From Rhynchopus sp. YZ270_cl-10 (Eukaryota; Euglenozoa; Diplonemea; Diplonemida; Diplonemidae): a stretch of 64,000 nt of DNA. A program made the position numbers and the translations under genes. Shown here in pieces: positions 1 to 10,327 of this stretch (position 1 is the stretch's first letter; each line of letters begins with the position of its first letter). Below the pieces are notes generated by a model, which ran no database searches, was not told the origin of the DNA, and saw only the letters and a list, made by a program, of their open reading frames with translations. The DNA lies in contig OZ037920.1 of assembly GCA_964035575.1 (NCBI GenBank), positions 1,116,001 to 1,180,000 on the forward strand, read 5' to 3'.

Positions 1-1375
1 AAAAGAGACCAAAAAAAAAATGATATAATAACAAGGGAGAGCAAGTAGGTTATTTAAAGTAGGTTGACGACACCGAAACCCCAATAAAAAAAATGTGTCC
101 GTTTATGGTGTCAACGTTAAAGACTACCAGAAGCAGCTCAGTGCATTCTGAAAAAAATAAGCGAGCGATTCTAGGCTATATATGTTCATGAAGCCAATGA
201 ATCTAGATAAAGGTCCTATTTCAAAGAATTCCCACAAACAAACACCACTTTTATTTTTACTTTTTTTCAACAAACCAAATAAAAAGAAAAAAAAACTCTT
301 TTTCACCACTGGAAGGGACTAGACCTCGTACTTGACCCTTTCAGTGAGACGTCAGACCAATGTATTACATTGCCACACCCTGGGTAAGCTGTGCAGTCTG
401 TAGGCCTACTACAAAAACCGCAAAACTTTGGAAAAAAAAAAGAACGAAGATAATAGGTATATCGCAGTAGTAATTTGGTCGTGGTTTACCAATGGTAATG
501 TCCACGACGCAGTTTATATGGTTGTACTCAACGCGTACTATGTCACTAGTGATGAGTATTTTTCTCGCAGGAGCGATTTGGTCTTGGTGGGCATCTTAGC
601 TTTCCCATTTTTAAAGGGACAATAGCCTTGAGACTAAGACTCCAGGACACATATTAAATTGTTTGCAATGCACGTTTTGCTATCTCTTTGTACTACTCTA
701 GTCTTTGTGTAGGTGTTTCAATACAATGGACAATGGATGATTAAACTGGTTTTAATCATTGCTTGGACGGCGAACTACTAAGTCCAGAAAATTCAGTATG
801 TTTTTCACTTTTCTATTTTTTACTTTTATTTTATTTCTCTTTCTTGTGTGTTTGCTGAGGTTTTCTATCTGATACACAGACAGGATGTGTTGGTATTTGT
901 TTGGATTGGTAGCAATTATTGCACGGAATACTTTACGTATACACGGCAGCCATCAAGACCAAGACTCTTTAGGTTACTCTTCCTCCTGGTGATCAGACAT
1001 TACATCCAGTAAGGACAGAGAAAGGAATAAGAAAAAAGAAAAAAAAAACTTTTGTATTTTGTGTATTCCCGAAACAAAAAACTGAAGTAGAAGGTACCAA
1101 ATGTTCACACGAACATCGGTTTCACGATATTCACCCACCATTTAAAGGGAAATCACTGAAGATGTCCACCCTTTTGAATACAACTGTATGATTCTTAGGA
1201 CTGAAACAGGGTTAATATCAGAAACCAATCTACTGAAGTTTCAACTTGTGCACGAAGCATTTTACTTTTCTTTTCTACGTTTTGCAAAACACACAACATA
1301 AAAAGAAAGATGGGACCATTTTTGTTGATCCCTCACCATATACTATCAATTTATTGATTGCATATGATGAAAATA
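1..1375. other. AT-rich intergenic, no gene seen
   Basis: This stretch holds only short, low-complexity open frames with no recognisable domain. Base composition is AT-rich with many poly-A and poly-T runs, unlike the GC-rich coding frames elsewhere. I see no tRNA, no long inverted repeat and no gene. Confidence 0.6.
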
Positions 1376-1624
1376 TTTTTTTTATATTTGCTCGAAAGTC
1401 AAATGTACACACGTACAGGGTCATGTGTATCAGTTGCTTCCACGAAAAGTAACCCACAATAACCCTGTCCTTCTGATAAGCGCGATAACATGGCTGAATC
1501 CTGGTCAAGGAGCGGACAGCAGAAGCCAGAAAATCAACATTTTTATCCCTCCATTTTCTTATTCCCCACAAAGCAGCGTATACTCAGGAAAGTTAAAAGC
1601 AATCTTGCTTGTCCTTATCGTTTG
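1376..1624. repeat. Segment X, extra copy of the 3' flank of the ankyrin unit
   Basis: These 249 bp match 2164-2412 (and 5383-5631, 8602-8850), which normally lie just downstream of the ankyrin gene. Here the segment lies upstream of a truncated ankyrin 3' end. The match ends in CTTATCGTTTG in both places, after which the flanks differ. The arrangement X - ankyrin 3' end - X suggests an unequal crossover or a rearrangement at the left edge of the tandem array. Confidence 0.85.
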
Positions 1625-2086
1625 TTTAGTGCCACAGACAAAGAAGGTGACACGTGTCTTGTCCTTGCACAAATTTTTCGAGACACCGAGATTGTGCACT
1701 ATCTTGAGAACTTGCCGAAAGTGGACGTCAAGGGAACTAATAAGTTGTGCAACACTGCACTGGAAGCAGCGCCAGAGCAGTGCAATGCGATGAAGGAGGA
1801 AATAAAAGCACTGCAGGAAATGCTGAAGAGTGTCATGGACCAGCAGAAGGAGATGTTGGAGGCACAGAAGGGTGTGCAGGGGCCGACACAGCACACGGCA
1901 CCGGTGTCGGAGCAGCCGCAACAAGGCGGCATGGCAGAGCTCCGAGCGGTGTGTGCTGAGATGAGGGAGACAGTGAGGCAGTGCAGCGAGCACAACACGA
2001 AGTTGGCAGAGAAGAGTAAGCGACTTGCGGAGGAGATCGAAAGTCTGGACAAGACACAACGCAAAGATGAAGGCAAAGGACTGTGA
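1490..2086 (+). pseudogene. Truncated ankyrin/coiled-coil gene copy, chimeric start
   Basis: From about 1626 the sequence equals the 3' end of the intact genes (4845-5305): the last ankyrin repeat (DTCLVLAQ, DTEIVHYLENLPKVDVK) followed by the coiled-coil tail. The rest of the ankyrin region is missing. By chance the frame stays open leftward into segment X, giving an ATG at 1490 and a 198-residue chimeric frame whose first 45 residues are noncoding sequence elsewhere. It is best read as a broken copy at the edge of the array. Expression as a short coiled-coil protein cannot be excluded from sequence. Confidence 0.75.
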
Positions 2087-2640
2087 GAGCACGGAGGAGG
2101 ATAAGTGCGTGGATCAGACGACGACAGGGTCGTGTTGTTCACCTCAAAGTCAAACACTTTTCATTTTTTTTATATTTGCTCGAAAGTCAAATGTACACAC
2201 GTACAGGGTCATGTGTATCAGTTGCTTCCACGAAAAGTAACCCACAATAACCCTGTCCTTCTGATAAGCGCGATAACATGGCTGAATCCTGGTCAAGGAG
2301 CGGACAGCAGAAGCCAGAAAATCAACATTTTTATCCCTCCATTTTCTTATTCCCCACAAAGCAGCGTATACTCAGGAAAGTTAAAAGCAATCTTGCTTGT
2401 CCTTATCGTTTGCAGCCAACACCAAACAAAGATGCTTTGTTCTGCATAAGAACATATGGCCAAAGCAGTACAGAGAGAACCCACCATATTCTAACCAAGC
2501 TGTTTCATTAACCCACCCCACCCCTCGTTGATACTCCCTCCCCTACACCGCATAAATGCTTTACACACACCTTGGGGCCATATTCTGCACAAGAATCACC
2601 CCTATTAGTTATCAAACACACACACACACACCTCTTAAAT

Positions 2641-2742
2641 GGGCAGCAGTCCTCGGACAGGTGAGTGGCGACACCTCCCTTGCGAGCTATCTAAGCACAA
2701 GCAGAAGTCACGCCAAGGCTCTGCGACTGATATGAGTGTAAC
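2641..2742 (+). other. Hairpin-rich dispersed element, locus a (candidate structured RNA)
   Basis: Core CGGACAGGTGAGTGGCGACA. Possible stems are GGGC/GTCC (with one G-U pair), GGTG/CACC around AGTGGCGA, CTTG/CAAG, and GCC/GGC, followed by the conserved box GGCTCTGCGACTG. The same order of stems and boxes is seen at 3460, 56559, 57171 and 63019 with changed stem bases. A GTGAGT lies in the second stem, so the left part could instead be an exon end with a 5' splice site. Confidence 0.45.
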
Positions 2743-2918
2743 ATGTTTACTTGTCTTTTCGACTCTCCCTTCTTCCTCTCTTCGACCTCGGTTCTCCTAC
2801 CTCACAGCTGTCTTTTTGTCAAACGCTTTTGTGTCTCAACCTTTCTTACAACGCTTTGTGCGCACTGTCCATGAGCCACACTAAGTGGGCCAGACTGTCC
2901 TCTCCCTATATTTATATA

Positions 2919-2953
2919 AGGTGACTAAGCACGCAAGGCTTAGGGTCATCATG
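2919..2953 (+). other. CTAAGC/GCTTAG hairpin motif
   Basis: GGTGACTAAGC and GCTTAGGGTCATC can pair over 11 bp (one G-U pair) with a two-base GG bulge and a 7-nt loop. An almost identical motif with a different loop is at 17982. Diverged forms are at 17929 and 63172. It lies about 280 bp after hairpin element locus a. It also resembles a close branch point plus 3' splice site (GACTAAG then TTAG|G). Confidence 0.4.
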
Positions 2954-3459
2954 TAAACTCTTCTTATTTTTGTACACAAACATACGCGTACGGTTTGTAA
3001 GGAAATAATACAGACCGAAGTGATTGGGCTATTTCGGATTGAATGATTGGAATAGTGTCTGTGTGTTCGGAAGTAATTACTGTCTCTTTTCTGTCGTTTT
3101 CAACGTTCATTGTTTGCCTTTCATTGTCCTTTGCTTGTGCTCCCGACTCCAGTTCAATTAATACTCACAGAGGGGGCTAAAAATACAATTAGTGTTTCTC
3201 GTTTAGGGAAGGTAAAGAGGAACAGGGCGATGTGTAAGTTTTATTATTGTGAGATGTGAGTTATTGTTCATGAATTTTATCAGAAAGTTGTAAAGTGTGA
3301 AATATTCTTACCTTTGTGGAGTGCATGGGAAATGGTCGTATCAGTGGTGCAAGGCAACAAGACAGTGATTCAACCCCCACCACACACACCACACCACACA
3401 CCTTCCCCTCCCATCCCATCCCCTCCACCGCATGTACATTACACCACACGCACTCATAA

Positions 3460-3555
3460 GGACAGCTGTCCTCGGACAGGTGAGTAGCGACACCCCCTAA
3501 CACACTGGAAGCAGAAGCCTCGTCCTCAGGCTCTGCGACGGGCCAGTGTCATAAC
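3460..3555 (+). other. Hairpin-rich dispersed element, locus b
   Basis: Stems GGACA/TGTCC, GGTG/CACC around AGTAGCGA, and AGCCT/AGGCT, followed by GGCTCTGCGACGGG. The third stem of loci d and e is not obvious here. Compared with locus d, the first and last stems have different bases but still pair. It ends about 335 bp before the ankyrin ATG. Confidence 0.45.
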
Positions 3556-3889
3556 CTTTACACATTGTATGTTCAGTTCTCCCTCTCATTTGTTTGCCTC
3601 ACAGTCAAAAACCCACTTCAACCCTTTTTGTTTTTGTATTATTACACTCCTTTCGCGCTTTCCTCTCCTTTAATGTATCCCACCACACACACACTTGCTC
3701 CCCTATTTTCAACCATCGTGTGTTTTCCTCATCGAGATTGCGATTGACGTTAATAAAAAGACTGTTTTCCTCCCCTTTGTTATTTTTGTGCTGAATACTT
3801 TCATAAACACAAACGTACACCTGAATAGGAAACTGATCACACATCCCCACCCTTTCTCTTCTGCGTCTATATCCAAAAGAGGTCTTGTT

Positions 3890-5305
3890 ATGTTGAAGGG
3901 TTTTTCTGTGAGATTGTTGCGCGACAGAAGGATGATTCGGTTCGGTCGACGCTGGAACACCACACATGTGGCGAGTGAAGTGCCTGCAGCACATCATGGA
4001 CACACCGAGACTGTGCGCAATGTTGCGGGTTTGCCAGAGGTGGACGTGAAGCACGCAGATGAGAACGGGATGACTGCGTTGCACTGGGAAGCAAAGAGAG
4101 GTTGTCCTGATGTGGTGCAGACGCTCGTTGATGCAGGGGCAGACATCGAGGCAAGGAACAGCTTGGGTCGTTCGCCTCTGCTTGTGGCTTGTGAGAACGG
4201 TAATATCGCAAAGGTGAAGATGTTGGTCGAAGCAGGTGCGGATGTAAGTGCCACAGACGATAAAGGTGACACGTGTCTTGCCATCGCGTCACATCATGGG
4301 CACACCGAGACCGTGCGCTATCTTGTGGGCTTGAAGGATGTGGACGTGAATAGCGAAGATGATAAAGACGTAACTGCGTTGCACAAAGCGGTGGACGGAG
4401 GACACCCAGAAGTGATGCAGGTGCTCATTGATGCAGGGGCAGACGTCGATGCAAAGAACGACAAAGGGTGGTCGCCTCTGCACTTGGCTGGCAAGAGGGG
4501 GAATATAGCAATTGTGAAGATGTTGGTCGAAGCAGGTGCGGATATAAGTGCCAGAAACCACTACGCTGACACGTGCCTTACCATGGCGGCATTTCATGGG
4601 CACATCAATATTGTGCGCCATCTTGTAGACTTGAAGGATGTGGACGTGATTTCCGCAGATGAGTACAACTTGACTGCGTTGCACAGAGCGGTGTCCGGAA
4701 AACACGTCAATATAGTGCAGGTGCTCATTGATGCAGGGGCAGACATTAACGAAAAGGACAACTGGGGACGTTCGCCTCTGCACTTGGCTAGCAGGGAGAG
4801 GAACATGGCAATTGTGAAGATGTTAGTCGAAGCAGGAGCGGACGTAAGTGCCACAGACAAAGAAGGTGACACGTGTCTTGTCCTTGCACAAATTTTTCGA
4901 GACACCGAGATTGTGCACTATCTTGAGAACTTGCCGAAAGTGGACGTCAAGGGAACTAATAAGTTGTGCAACACTGCACTGGAAGCAGCGCCAGAGCAGT
5001 GCAATGCGATGAAGGAGGAAATAAAAGCACTGCAGGAAATGCTGAAGAGTGTCATGGACCAGCAGAAGGAGATGTTGGAGGCACAGAAGGGTGTGCAGGG
5101 GCCGACACAGCACACGGCACCGGTGTCGGAGCAGCCGCAACAAGGCGGCATGGCAGAGCTCCGAGCGGTGTGTGCTGAGATGAGGGAGACAGTGAGGCAG
5201 TGCAGCGAGCACAACACGAAGTTGGCAGAGAAGAGTAAGCGACTTGCGGAGGAGATCGAAAGTCTGGACAAGACACAACGCAAAGATGAAGGCAAAGGAC
5301 TGTGA
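3890..5305 (+). CDS. Ankyrin-repeat protein with C-terminal coiled coil (copy 1)
   Basis: A 471-residue protein. The first ATG of the frame is at 3890; the frame is open upstream but only from a TTG at 3695, in spacer-like T/C-rich DNA. Residues 1-32 are basic (MLKGFSVRLLRDRRMIRF), possibly a targeting peptide or the remains of an upstream exon. Residues about 35-345 carry a partial and then nine ankyrin repeats arranged as three modules of three: a TALH repeat ending VLIDAGAD, a SPL repeat ending MLVEAGAD, and a DTCL repeat ending TVRYLVGLKDVDV. Residues about 350-471 are Gln/Glu/Lys-rich and predicted coiled coil, broken by a Pro/Gln stretch. Ankyrin repeats bind proteins, so a scaffold or adaptor role is likely; no enzymatic domain is seen. 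There are no membrane segments and no signal peptide. Confidence 0.8.
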   Translation: MLKGFSVRLLRDRRMIRFGRRWNTTHVASEVPAAHHGHTETVRNVAGLPEVDVKHADENGMTALHWEAKRGCPDVVQTLVDAGADIEARNSLGRSPLLVACENGNIAKVKMLVEAGADVSATDDKGDTCLAIASHHGHTETVRYLVGLKDVDVNSEDDKDVTALHKAVDGGHPEVMQVLIDAGADVDAKNDKGWSPLHLAGKRGNIAIVKMLVEAGADISARNHYADTCLTMAAFHGHINIVRHLVDLKDVDVISADEYNLTALHRAVSGKHVNIVQVLIDAGADINEKDNWGRSPLHLASRERNMAIVKMLVEAGADVSATDKEGDTCLVLAQIFRDTEIVHYLENLPKVDVKGTNKLCNTALEAAPEQCNAMKEEIKALQEMLKSVMDQQKEMLEAQKGVQGPTQHTAPVSEQPQQGGMAELRAVCAEMRETVRQCSEHNTKLAEKSKRLAEEIESLDKTQRKDEGKGL

Positions 5306-5859
5306 GAGCACGGAGGAGGATAAGTGCGTGGATCAGACGACGACAGGGTCGTGTTGTTCACCTCAAAGTCAAACACTTTTCATTTTTTTTATATTTGCTC
5401 GAAAGTCAAATGTACACACGTACAGGGTCATGTGTATCAGTTGCTTCCACGAAAAGTAACCCACAATAACCCTGTCCTTCTGATAAGCGCGATAACATGG
5501 CTGAATCCTGGTCAAGGAGCGGACAGCAGAAGCCAGAAAATCAACATTTTTATCCCTCCATTTTCTTATTCCCCACAAAGCAGCGTATACTCAGGAAAGT
5601 TAAAAGCAATCTTGCTTGTCCTTATCGTTTGCAGCCAACACCAAACAAAGATGCTTTGTTCTGCATAAGAACATATGGCCAAAGCAGTACAGAGAGAACC
5701 CACCATATTCTAACCAAGCTGTTTCATTAACCCACCCCACCCCTCGTTGATACTCCCTCCCCTACACCGCATAAATGCTTTACACACACCTTGGGGCCAT
5801 ATTCTGCACAAGAATCACCCCTATTAGTTATCAAACACACACACACACACCTCTTAAAT

Positions 5860-5961
5860 GGGCAGCAGTCCTCGGACAGGTGAGTGGCGACACCTCCCTT
5901 GCGAGCTATCTAAGCACAAGCAGAAGTCACGCCAAGGCTCTGCGACTGATATGAGTGTAAC
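5860..5961 (+). other. Hairpin-rich dispersed element, locus a, second copy
   Basis: Same sequence as 2641-2742; it was carried along by the unit duplication and is not independent evidence for the structure. Confidence 0.45.
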
Positions 5962-6678
5962 ATGTTTACTTGTCTTTTCGACTCTCCCTTCTTCCTCTCT
6001 TCGACCTCGGTTCTCCTACCTCACAGCTGTCTTTTTGTCAAACGCTTTTGTGTCTCAACCTTTCTTACAACGCTTTGTGCGCACTGTCCATGAGCCACAC
6101 TAAGTGGGCCAGACTGTCCTCTCCCTATATTTATATAAGGTGACTAAGCACGCAAGGCTTAGGGTCATCATGTAAACTCTTCTTATTTTTGTACACAAAC
6201 ATACGCGTACGGTTTGTAAGGAAATAATACAGACCGAAGTGATTGGGCTATTTCGGATTGAATGATTGGAATAGTGTCTGTGTGTTCGGAAGTAATTACT
6301 GTCTCTTTTCTGTCGTTTTCAACGTTCATTGTTTGCCTTTCATTGTCCTTTGCTTGTGCTCCCGACTCCAGTTCAATTAATACTCACAGAGGGGGCTAAA
6401 AATACAATTAGTGTTTCTCGTTTAGGGAAGGTAAAGAGGAACAGGGCGATGTGTAAGTTTTATTATTGTGAGATGTGAGTTATTGTTCATGAATTTTATC
6501 AGAAAGTTGTAAAGTGTGAAATATTCTTACCTTTGTGGAGTGCATGGGAAATGGTCGTATCAGTGGTGCAAGGCAACAAGACAGTGATTCAACCCCCACC
6601 ACACACACCACACCACACACCTTCCCCTCCCATCCCATCCCCTCCACCGCATGTACATTACACCACACGCACTCATAA

Positions 6679-6774
6679 GGACAGCTGTCCTCGGACAGGT
6701 GAGTAGCGACACCCCCTAACACACTGGAAGCAGAAGCCTCGTCCTCAGGCTCTGCGACGGGCCAGTGTCATAAC
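6679..6774 (+). other. Hairpin-rich dispersed element, locus b, second copy
   Basis: Same sequence as 3460-3555, carried along by the unit duplication. Confidence 0.45.
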
Positions 6775-7108
6775 CTTTACACATTGTATGTTCAGTTCTC
6801 CCTCTCATTTGTTTGCCTCACAGTCAAAAACCCACTTCAACCCTTTTTGTTTTTGTATTATTACACTCCTTTCGCGCTTTCCTCTCCTTTAATGTATCCC
6901 ACCACACACACACTTGCTCCCCTATTTTCAACCATCGTGTGTTTTCCTCATCGAGATTGCGATTGACGTTAATAAAAAGACTGTTTTCCTCCCCTTTGTT
7001 ATTTTTGTGCTGAATACTTTCATAAACACAAACGTACACCTGAATAGGAAACTGATCACACATCCCCACCCTTTCTCTTCTGCGTCTATATCCAAAAGAG
7101 GTCTTGTT

Positions 7109-8524
7109 ATGTTGAAGGGTTTTTCTGTGAGATTGTTGCGCGACAGAAGGATGATTCGGTTCGGTCGACGCTGGAACACCACACATGTGGCGAGTGAAGT
7201 GCCTGCAGCACATCATGGACACACCGAGACTGTGCGCAATGTTGCGGGTTTGCCAGAGGTGGACGTGAAGCACGCAGATGAGAACGGGATGACTGCGTTG
7301 CACTGGGAAGCAAAGAGAGGTTGTCCTGATGTGGTGCAGACGCTCGTTGATGCAGGGGCAGACATCGAGGCAAGGAACAGCTTGGGTCGTTCGCCTCTGC
7401 TTGTGGCTTGTGAGAACGGTAATATCGCAAAGGTGAAGATGTTGGTCGAAGCAGGTGCGGATGTAAGTGCCACAGACGATAAAGGTGACACGTGTCTTGC
7501 CATCGCGTCACATCATGGGCACACCGAGACCGTGCGCTATCTTGTGGGCTTGAAGGATGTGGACGTGAATAGCGAAGATGATAAAGACGTAACTGCGTTG
7601 CACAAAGCGGTGGACGGAGGACACCCAGAAGTGATGCAGGTGCTCATTGATGCAGGGGCAGACGTCGATGCAAAGAACGACAAAGGGTGGTCGCCTCTGC
7701 ACTTGGCTGGCAAGAGGGGGAATATAGCAATTGTGAAGATGTTGGTCGAAGCAGGTGCGGATATAAGTGCCAGAAACCACTACGCTGACACGTGCCTTAC
7801 CATGGCGGCATTTCATGGGCACATCAATATTGTGCGCCATCTTGTAGACTTGAAGGATGTGGACGTGATTTCCGCAGATGAGTACAACTTGACTGCGTTG
7901 CACAGAGCGGTGTCCGGAAAACACGTCAATATAGTGCAGGTGCTCATTGATGCAGGGGCAGACATTAACGAAAAGGACAACTGGGGACGTTCGCCTCTGC
8001 ACTTGGCTAGCAGGGAGAGGAACATGGCAATTGTGAAGATGTTAGTCGAAGCAGGAGCGGACGTAAGTGCCACAGACAAAGAAGGTGACACGTGTCTTGT
8101 CCTTGCACAAATTTTTCGAGACACCGAGATTGTGCACTATCTTGAGAACTTGCCGAAAGTGGACGTCAAGGGAACTAATAAGTTGTGCAACACTGCACTG
8201 GAAGCAGCGCCAGAGCAGTGCAATGCGATGAAGGAGGAAATAAAAGCACTGCAGGAAATGCTGAAGAGTGTCATGGACCAGCAGAAGGAGATGTTGGAGG
8301 CACAGAAGGGTGTGCAGGGGCCGACACAGCACACGGCACCGGTGTCGGAGCAGCCGCAACAAGGCGGCATGGCAGAGCTCCGAGCGGTGTGTGCTGAGAT
8401 GAGGGAGACAGTGAGGCAGTGCAGCGAGCACAACACGAAGTTGGCAGAGAAGAGTAAGCGACTTGCGGAGGAGATCGAAAGTCTGGACAAGACACAACGC
8501 AAAGATGAAGGCAAAGGACTGTGA
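7109..8524 (+). CDS. Ankyrin-repeat protein with C-terminal coiled coil (copy 2)
   Basis: Predicts the same 471-residue protein as the gene at 3890, with no residue differences seen: basic N-terminus, nine ankyrin repeats in three modules, coiled-coil tail. The upstream 1.8 kb is also the same, so both copies should share regulation. The double gene dose, rather than a new function, is the visible consequence. Confidence 0.8.
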   Translation: MLKGFSVRLLRDRRMIRFGRRWNTTHVASEVPAAHHGHTETVRNVAGLPEVDVKHADENGMTALHWEAKRGCPDVVQTLVDAGADIEARNSLGRSPLLVACENGNIAKVKMLVEAGADVSATDDKGDTCLAIASHHGHTETVRYLVGLKDVDVNSEDDKDVTALHKAVDGGHPEVMQVLIDAGADVDAKNDKGWSPLHLAGKRGNIAIVKMLVEAGADISARNHYADTCLTMAAFHGHINIVRHLVDLKDVDVISADEYNLTALHRAVSGKHVNIVQVLIDAGADINEKDNWGRSPLHLASRERNMAIVKMLVEAGADVSATDKEGDTCLVLAQIFRDTEIVHYLENLPKVDVKGTNKLCNTALEAAPEQCNAMKEEIKALQEMLKSVMDQQKEMLEAQKGVQGPTQHTAPVSEQPQQGGMAELRAVCAEMRETVRQCSEHNTKLAEKSKRLAEEIESLDKTQRKDEGKGL

Positions 8525-9078
8525 GAGCACGGAGGAGGATAAGTGCGTGGATCAGACGACGACAGGGTCGTGTTGTTCACCTCAAAGTCAAACACTTTTC
8601 ATTTTTTTTATATTTGCTCGAAAGTCAAATGTACACACGTACAGGGTCATGTGTATCAGTTGCTTCCACGAAAAGTAACCCACAATAACCCTGTCCTTCT
8701 GATAAGCGCGATAACATGGCTGAATCCTGGTCAAGGAGCGGACAGCAGAAGCCAGAAAATCAACATTTTTATCCCTCCATTTTCTTATTCCCCACAAAGC
8801 AGCGTATACTCAGGAAAGTTAAAAGCAATCTTGCTTGTCCTTATCGTTTGCAGCCAACACCAAACAAAGATGCTTTGTTCTGCATAAGAACATATGGCCA
8901 AAGCAGTACAGAGAGAACCCACCATATTCTAACCAAGCTGTTTCATTAACCCACCCCACCCCTCGTTGATACTCCCTCCCCTACACCGCATAAATGCTTT
9001 ACACACACCTTGGGGCCATATTCTGCACAAGAATCACCCCTATTAGTTATCAAACACACACACACACACCTCTTAAAT

Positions 9079-9180
9079 GGGCAGCAGTCCTCGGACAGGT
9101 GAGTGGCGACACCTCCCTTGCGAGCTATCTAAGCACAAGCAGAAGTCACGCCAAGGCTCTGCGACTGATATGAGTGTAAC
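9079..9180 (+). other. Hairpin-rich dispersed element, locus a, third copy
   Basis: Same sequence as 2641-2742, in the third unit. Confidence 0.45.
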
Positions 9181-9897
9181 ATGTTTACTTGTCTTTTCGA
9201 CTCTCCCTTCTTCCTCTCTTCGACCTCGGTTCTCCTACCTCACAGCTGTCTTTTTGTCAAACGCTTTTGTGTCTCAACCTTTCTTACAACGCTTTGTGCG
9301 CACTGTCCATGAGCCACACTAAGTGGGCCAGACTGTCCTCTCCCTATATTTATATAAGGTGACTAAGCACGCAAGGCTTAGGGTCATCATGTAAACTCTT
9401 CTTATTTTTGTACACAAACATACGCGTACGGTTTGTAAGGAAATAATACAGACCGAAGTGATTGGGCTATTTCGGATTGAATGATTGGAATAGTGTCTGT
9501 GTGTTCGGAAGTAATTACTGTCTCTTTTCTGTCGTTTTCAACGTTCATTGTTTGCCTTTCATTGTCCTTTGCTTGTGCTCCCGACTCCAGTTCAATTAAT
9601 ACTCACAGAGGGGGCTAAAAATACAATTAGTGTTTCTCGTTTAGGGAAGGTAAAGAGGAACAGGGCGATGTGTAAGTTTTATTATTGTGAGATGTGAGTT
9701 ATTGTTCATGAATTTTATCAGAAAGTTGTAAAGTGTGAAATATTCTTACCTTTGTGGAGTGCATGGGAAATGGTCGTATCAGTGGTGCAAGGCAACAAGA
9801 CAGTGATTCAACCCCCACCACACACACCACACCACACACCTTCCCCTCCCATCCCATCCCCTCCACCGCATGTACATTACACCACACGCACTCATAA

Positions 9898-9993
9898 GGA
9901 CAGCTGTCCTCGGACAGGTGAGTAGCGACACCCCCTAACACACTGGAAGCAGAAGCCTCGTCCTCAGGCTCTGCGACGGGCCAGTGTCATAAC
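9898..9993 (+). other. Hairpin-rich dispersed element, locus b, third copy
   Basis: Same sequence as 3460-3555, in the third unit. Confidence 0.45.
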
Positions 9994-10327
9994 CTTTACA
10001 CATTGTATGTTCAGTTCTCCCTCTCATTTGTTTGCCTCACAGTCAAAAACCCACTTCAACCCTTTTTGTTTTTGTATTATTACACTCCTTTCGCGCTTTC
10101 CTCTCCTTTAATGTATCCCACCACACACACACTTGCTCCCCTATTTTCAACCATCGTGTGTTTTCCTCATCGAGATTGCGATTGACGTTAATAAAAAGAC
10201 TGTTTTCCTCCCCTTTGTTATTTTTGTGCTGAATACTTTCATAAACACAAACGTACACCTGAATAGGAAACTGATCACACATCCCCACCCTTTCTCTTCT
10301 GCGTCTATATCCAAAAGAGGTCTTGTT

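Larger units (their letters stand above)
2087..3889. other. Spacer of the ankyrin unit, first copy
   Basis: No gene is seen. In order it holds segment X (2164-2412), CA microsatellite tracts, hairpin element locus a (2641-2742), the CTAAGC/GCTTAG hairpin (2919-2953), pyrimidine-rich DNA, hairpin element locus b (3460-3555) and about 330 bp of T/C-rich leader before the ankyrin ATG. Short frames inside it are low-complexity and not domain-like. Confidence 0.65.
5306..7108. other. Spacer of the ankyrin unit, second copy
   Basis: This matches 2087-3889, shifted by 3,219 bp. It holds segment X (5383-5631), the CTAAGC hairpin (6138-6172) and hairpin elements a and b. No gene is seen. Confidence 0.65.
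8525..10327. other. Spacer of the ankyrin unit, third copy
   Basis: Same content as the two earlier spacers, with segment X at 8602-8850 and the CTAAGC hairpin at 9357-9391. It leads into the diverged third gene, so that gene has the same upstream region as the intact copies. Confidence 0.65.

Noticed and set aside
3695-3889. N-terminal extension of the ankyrin proteins from a TTG
   Set aside because: No ATG occurs before 3890, and the sequence is T/C-rich leader of low complexity.
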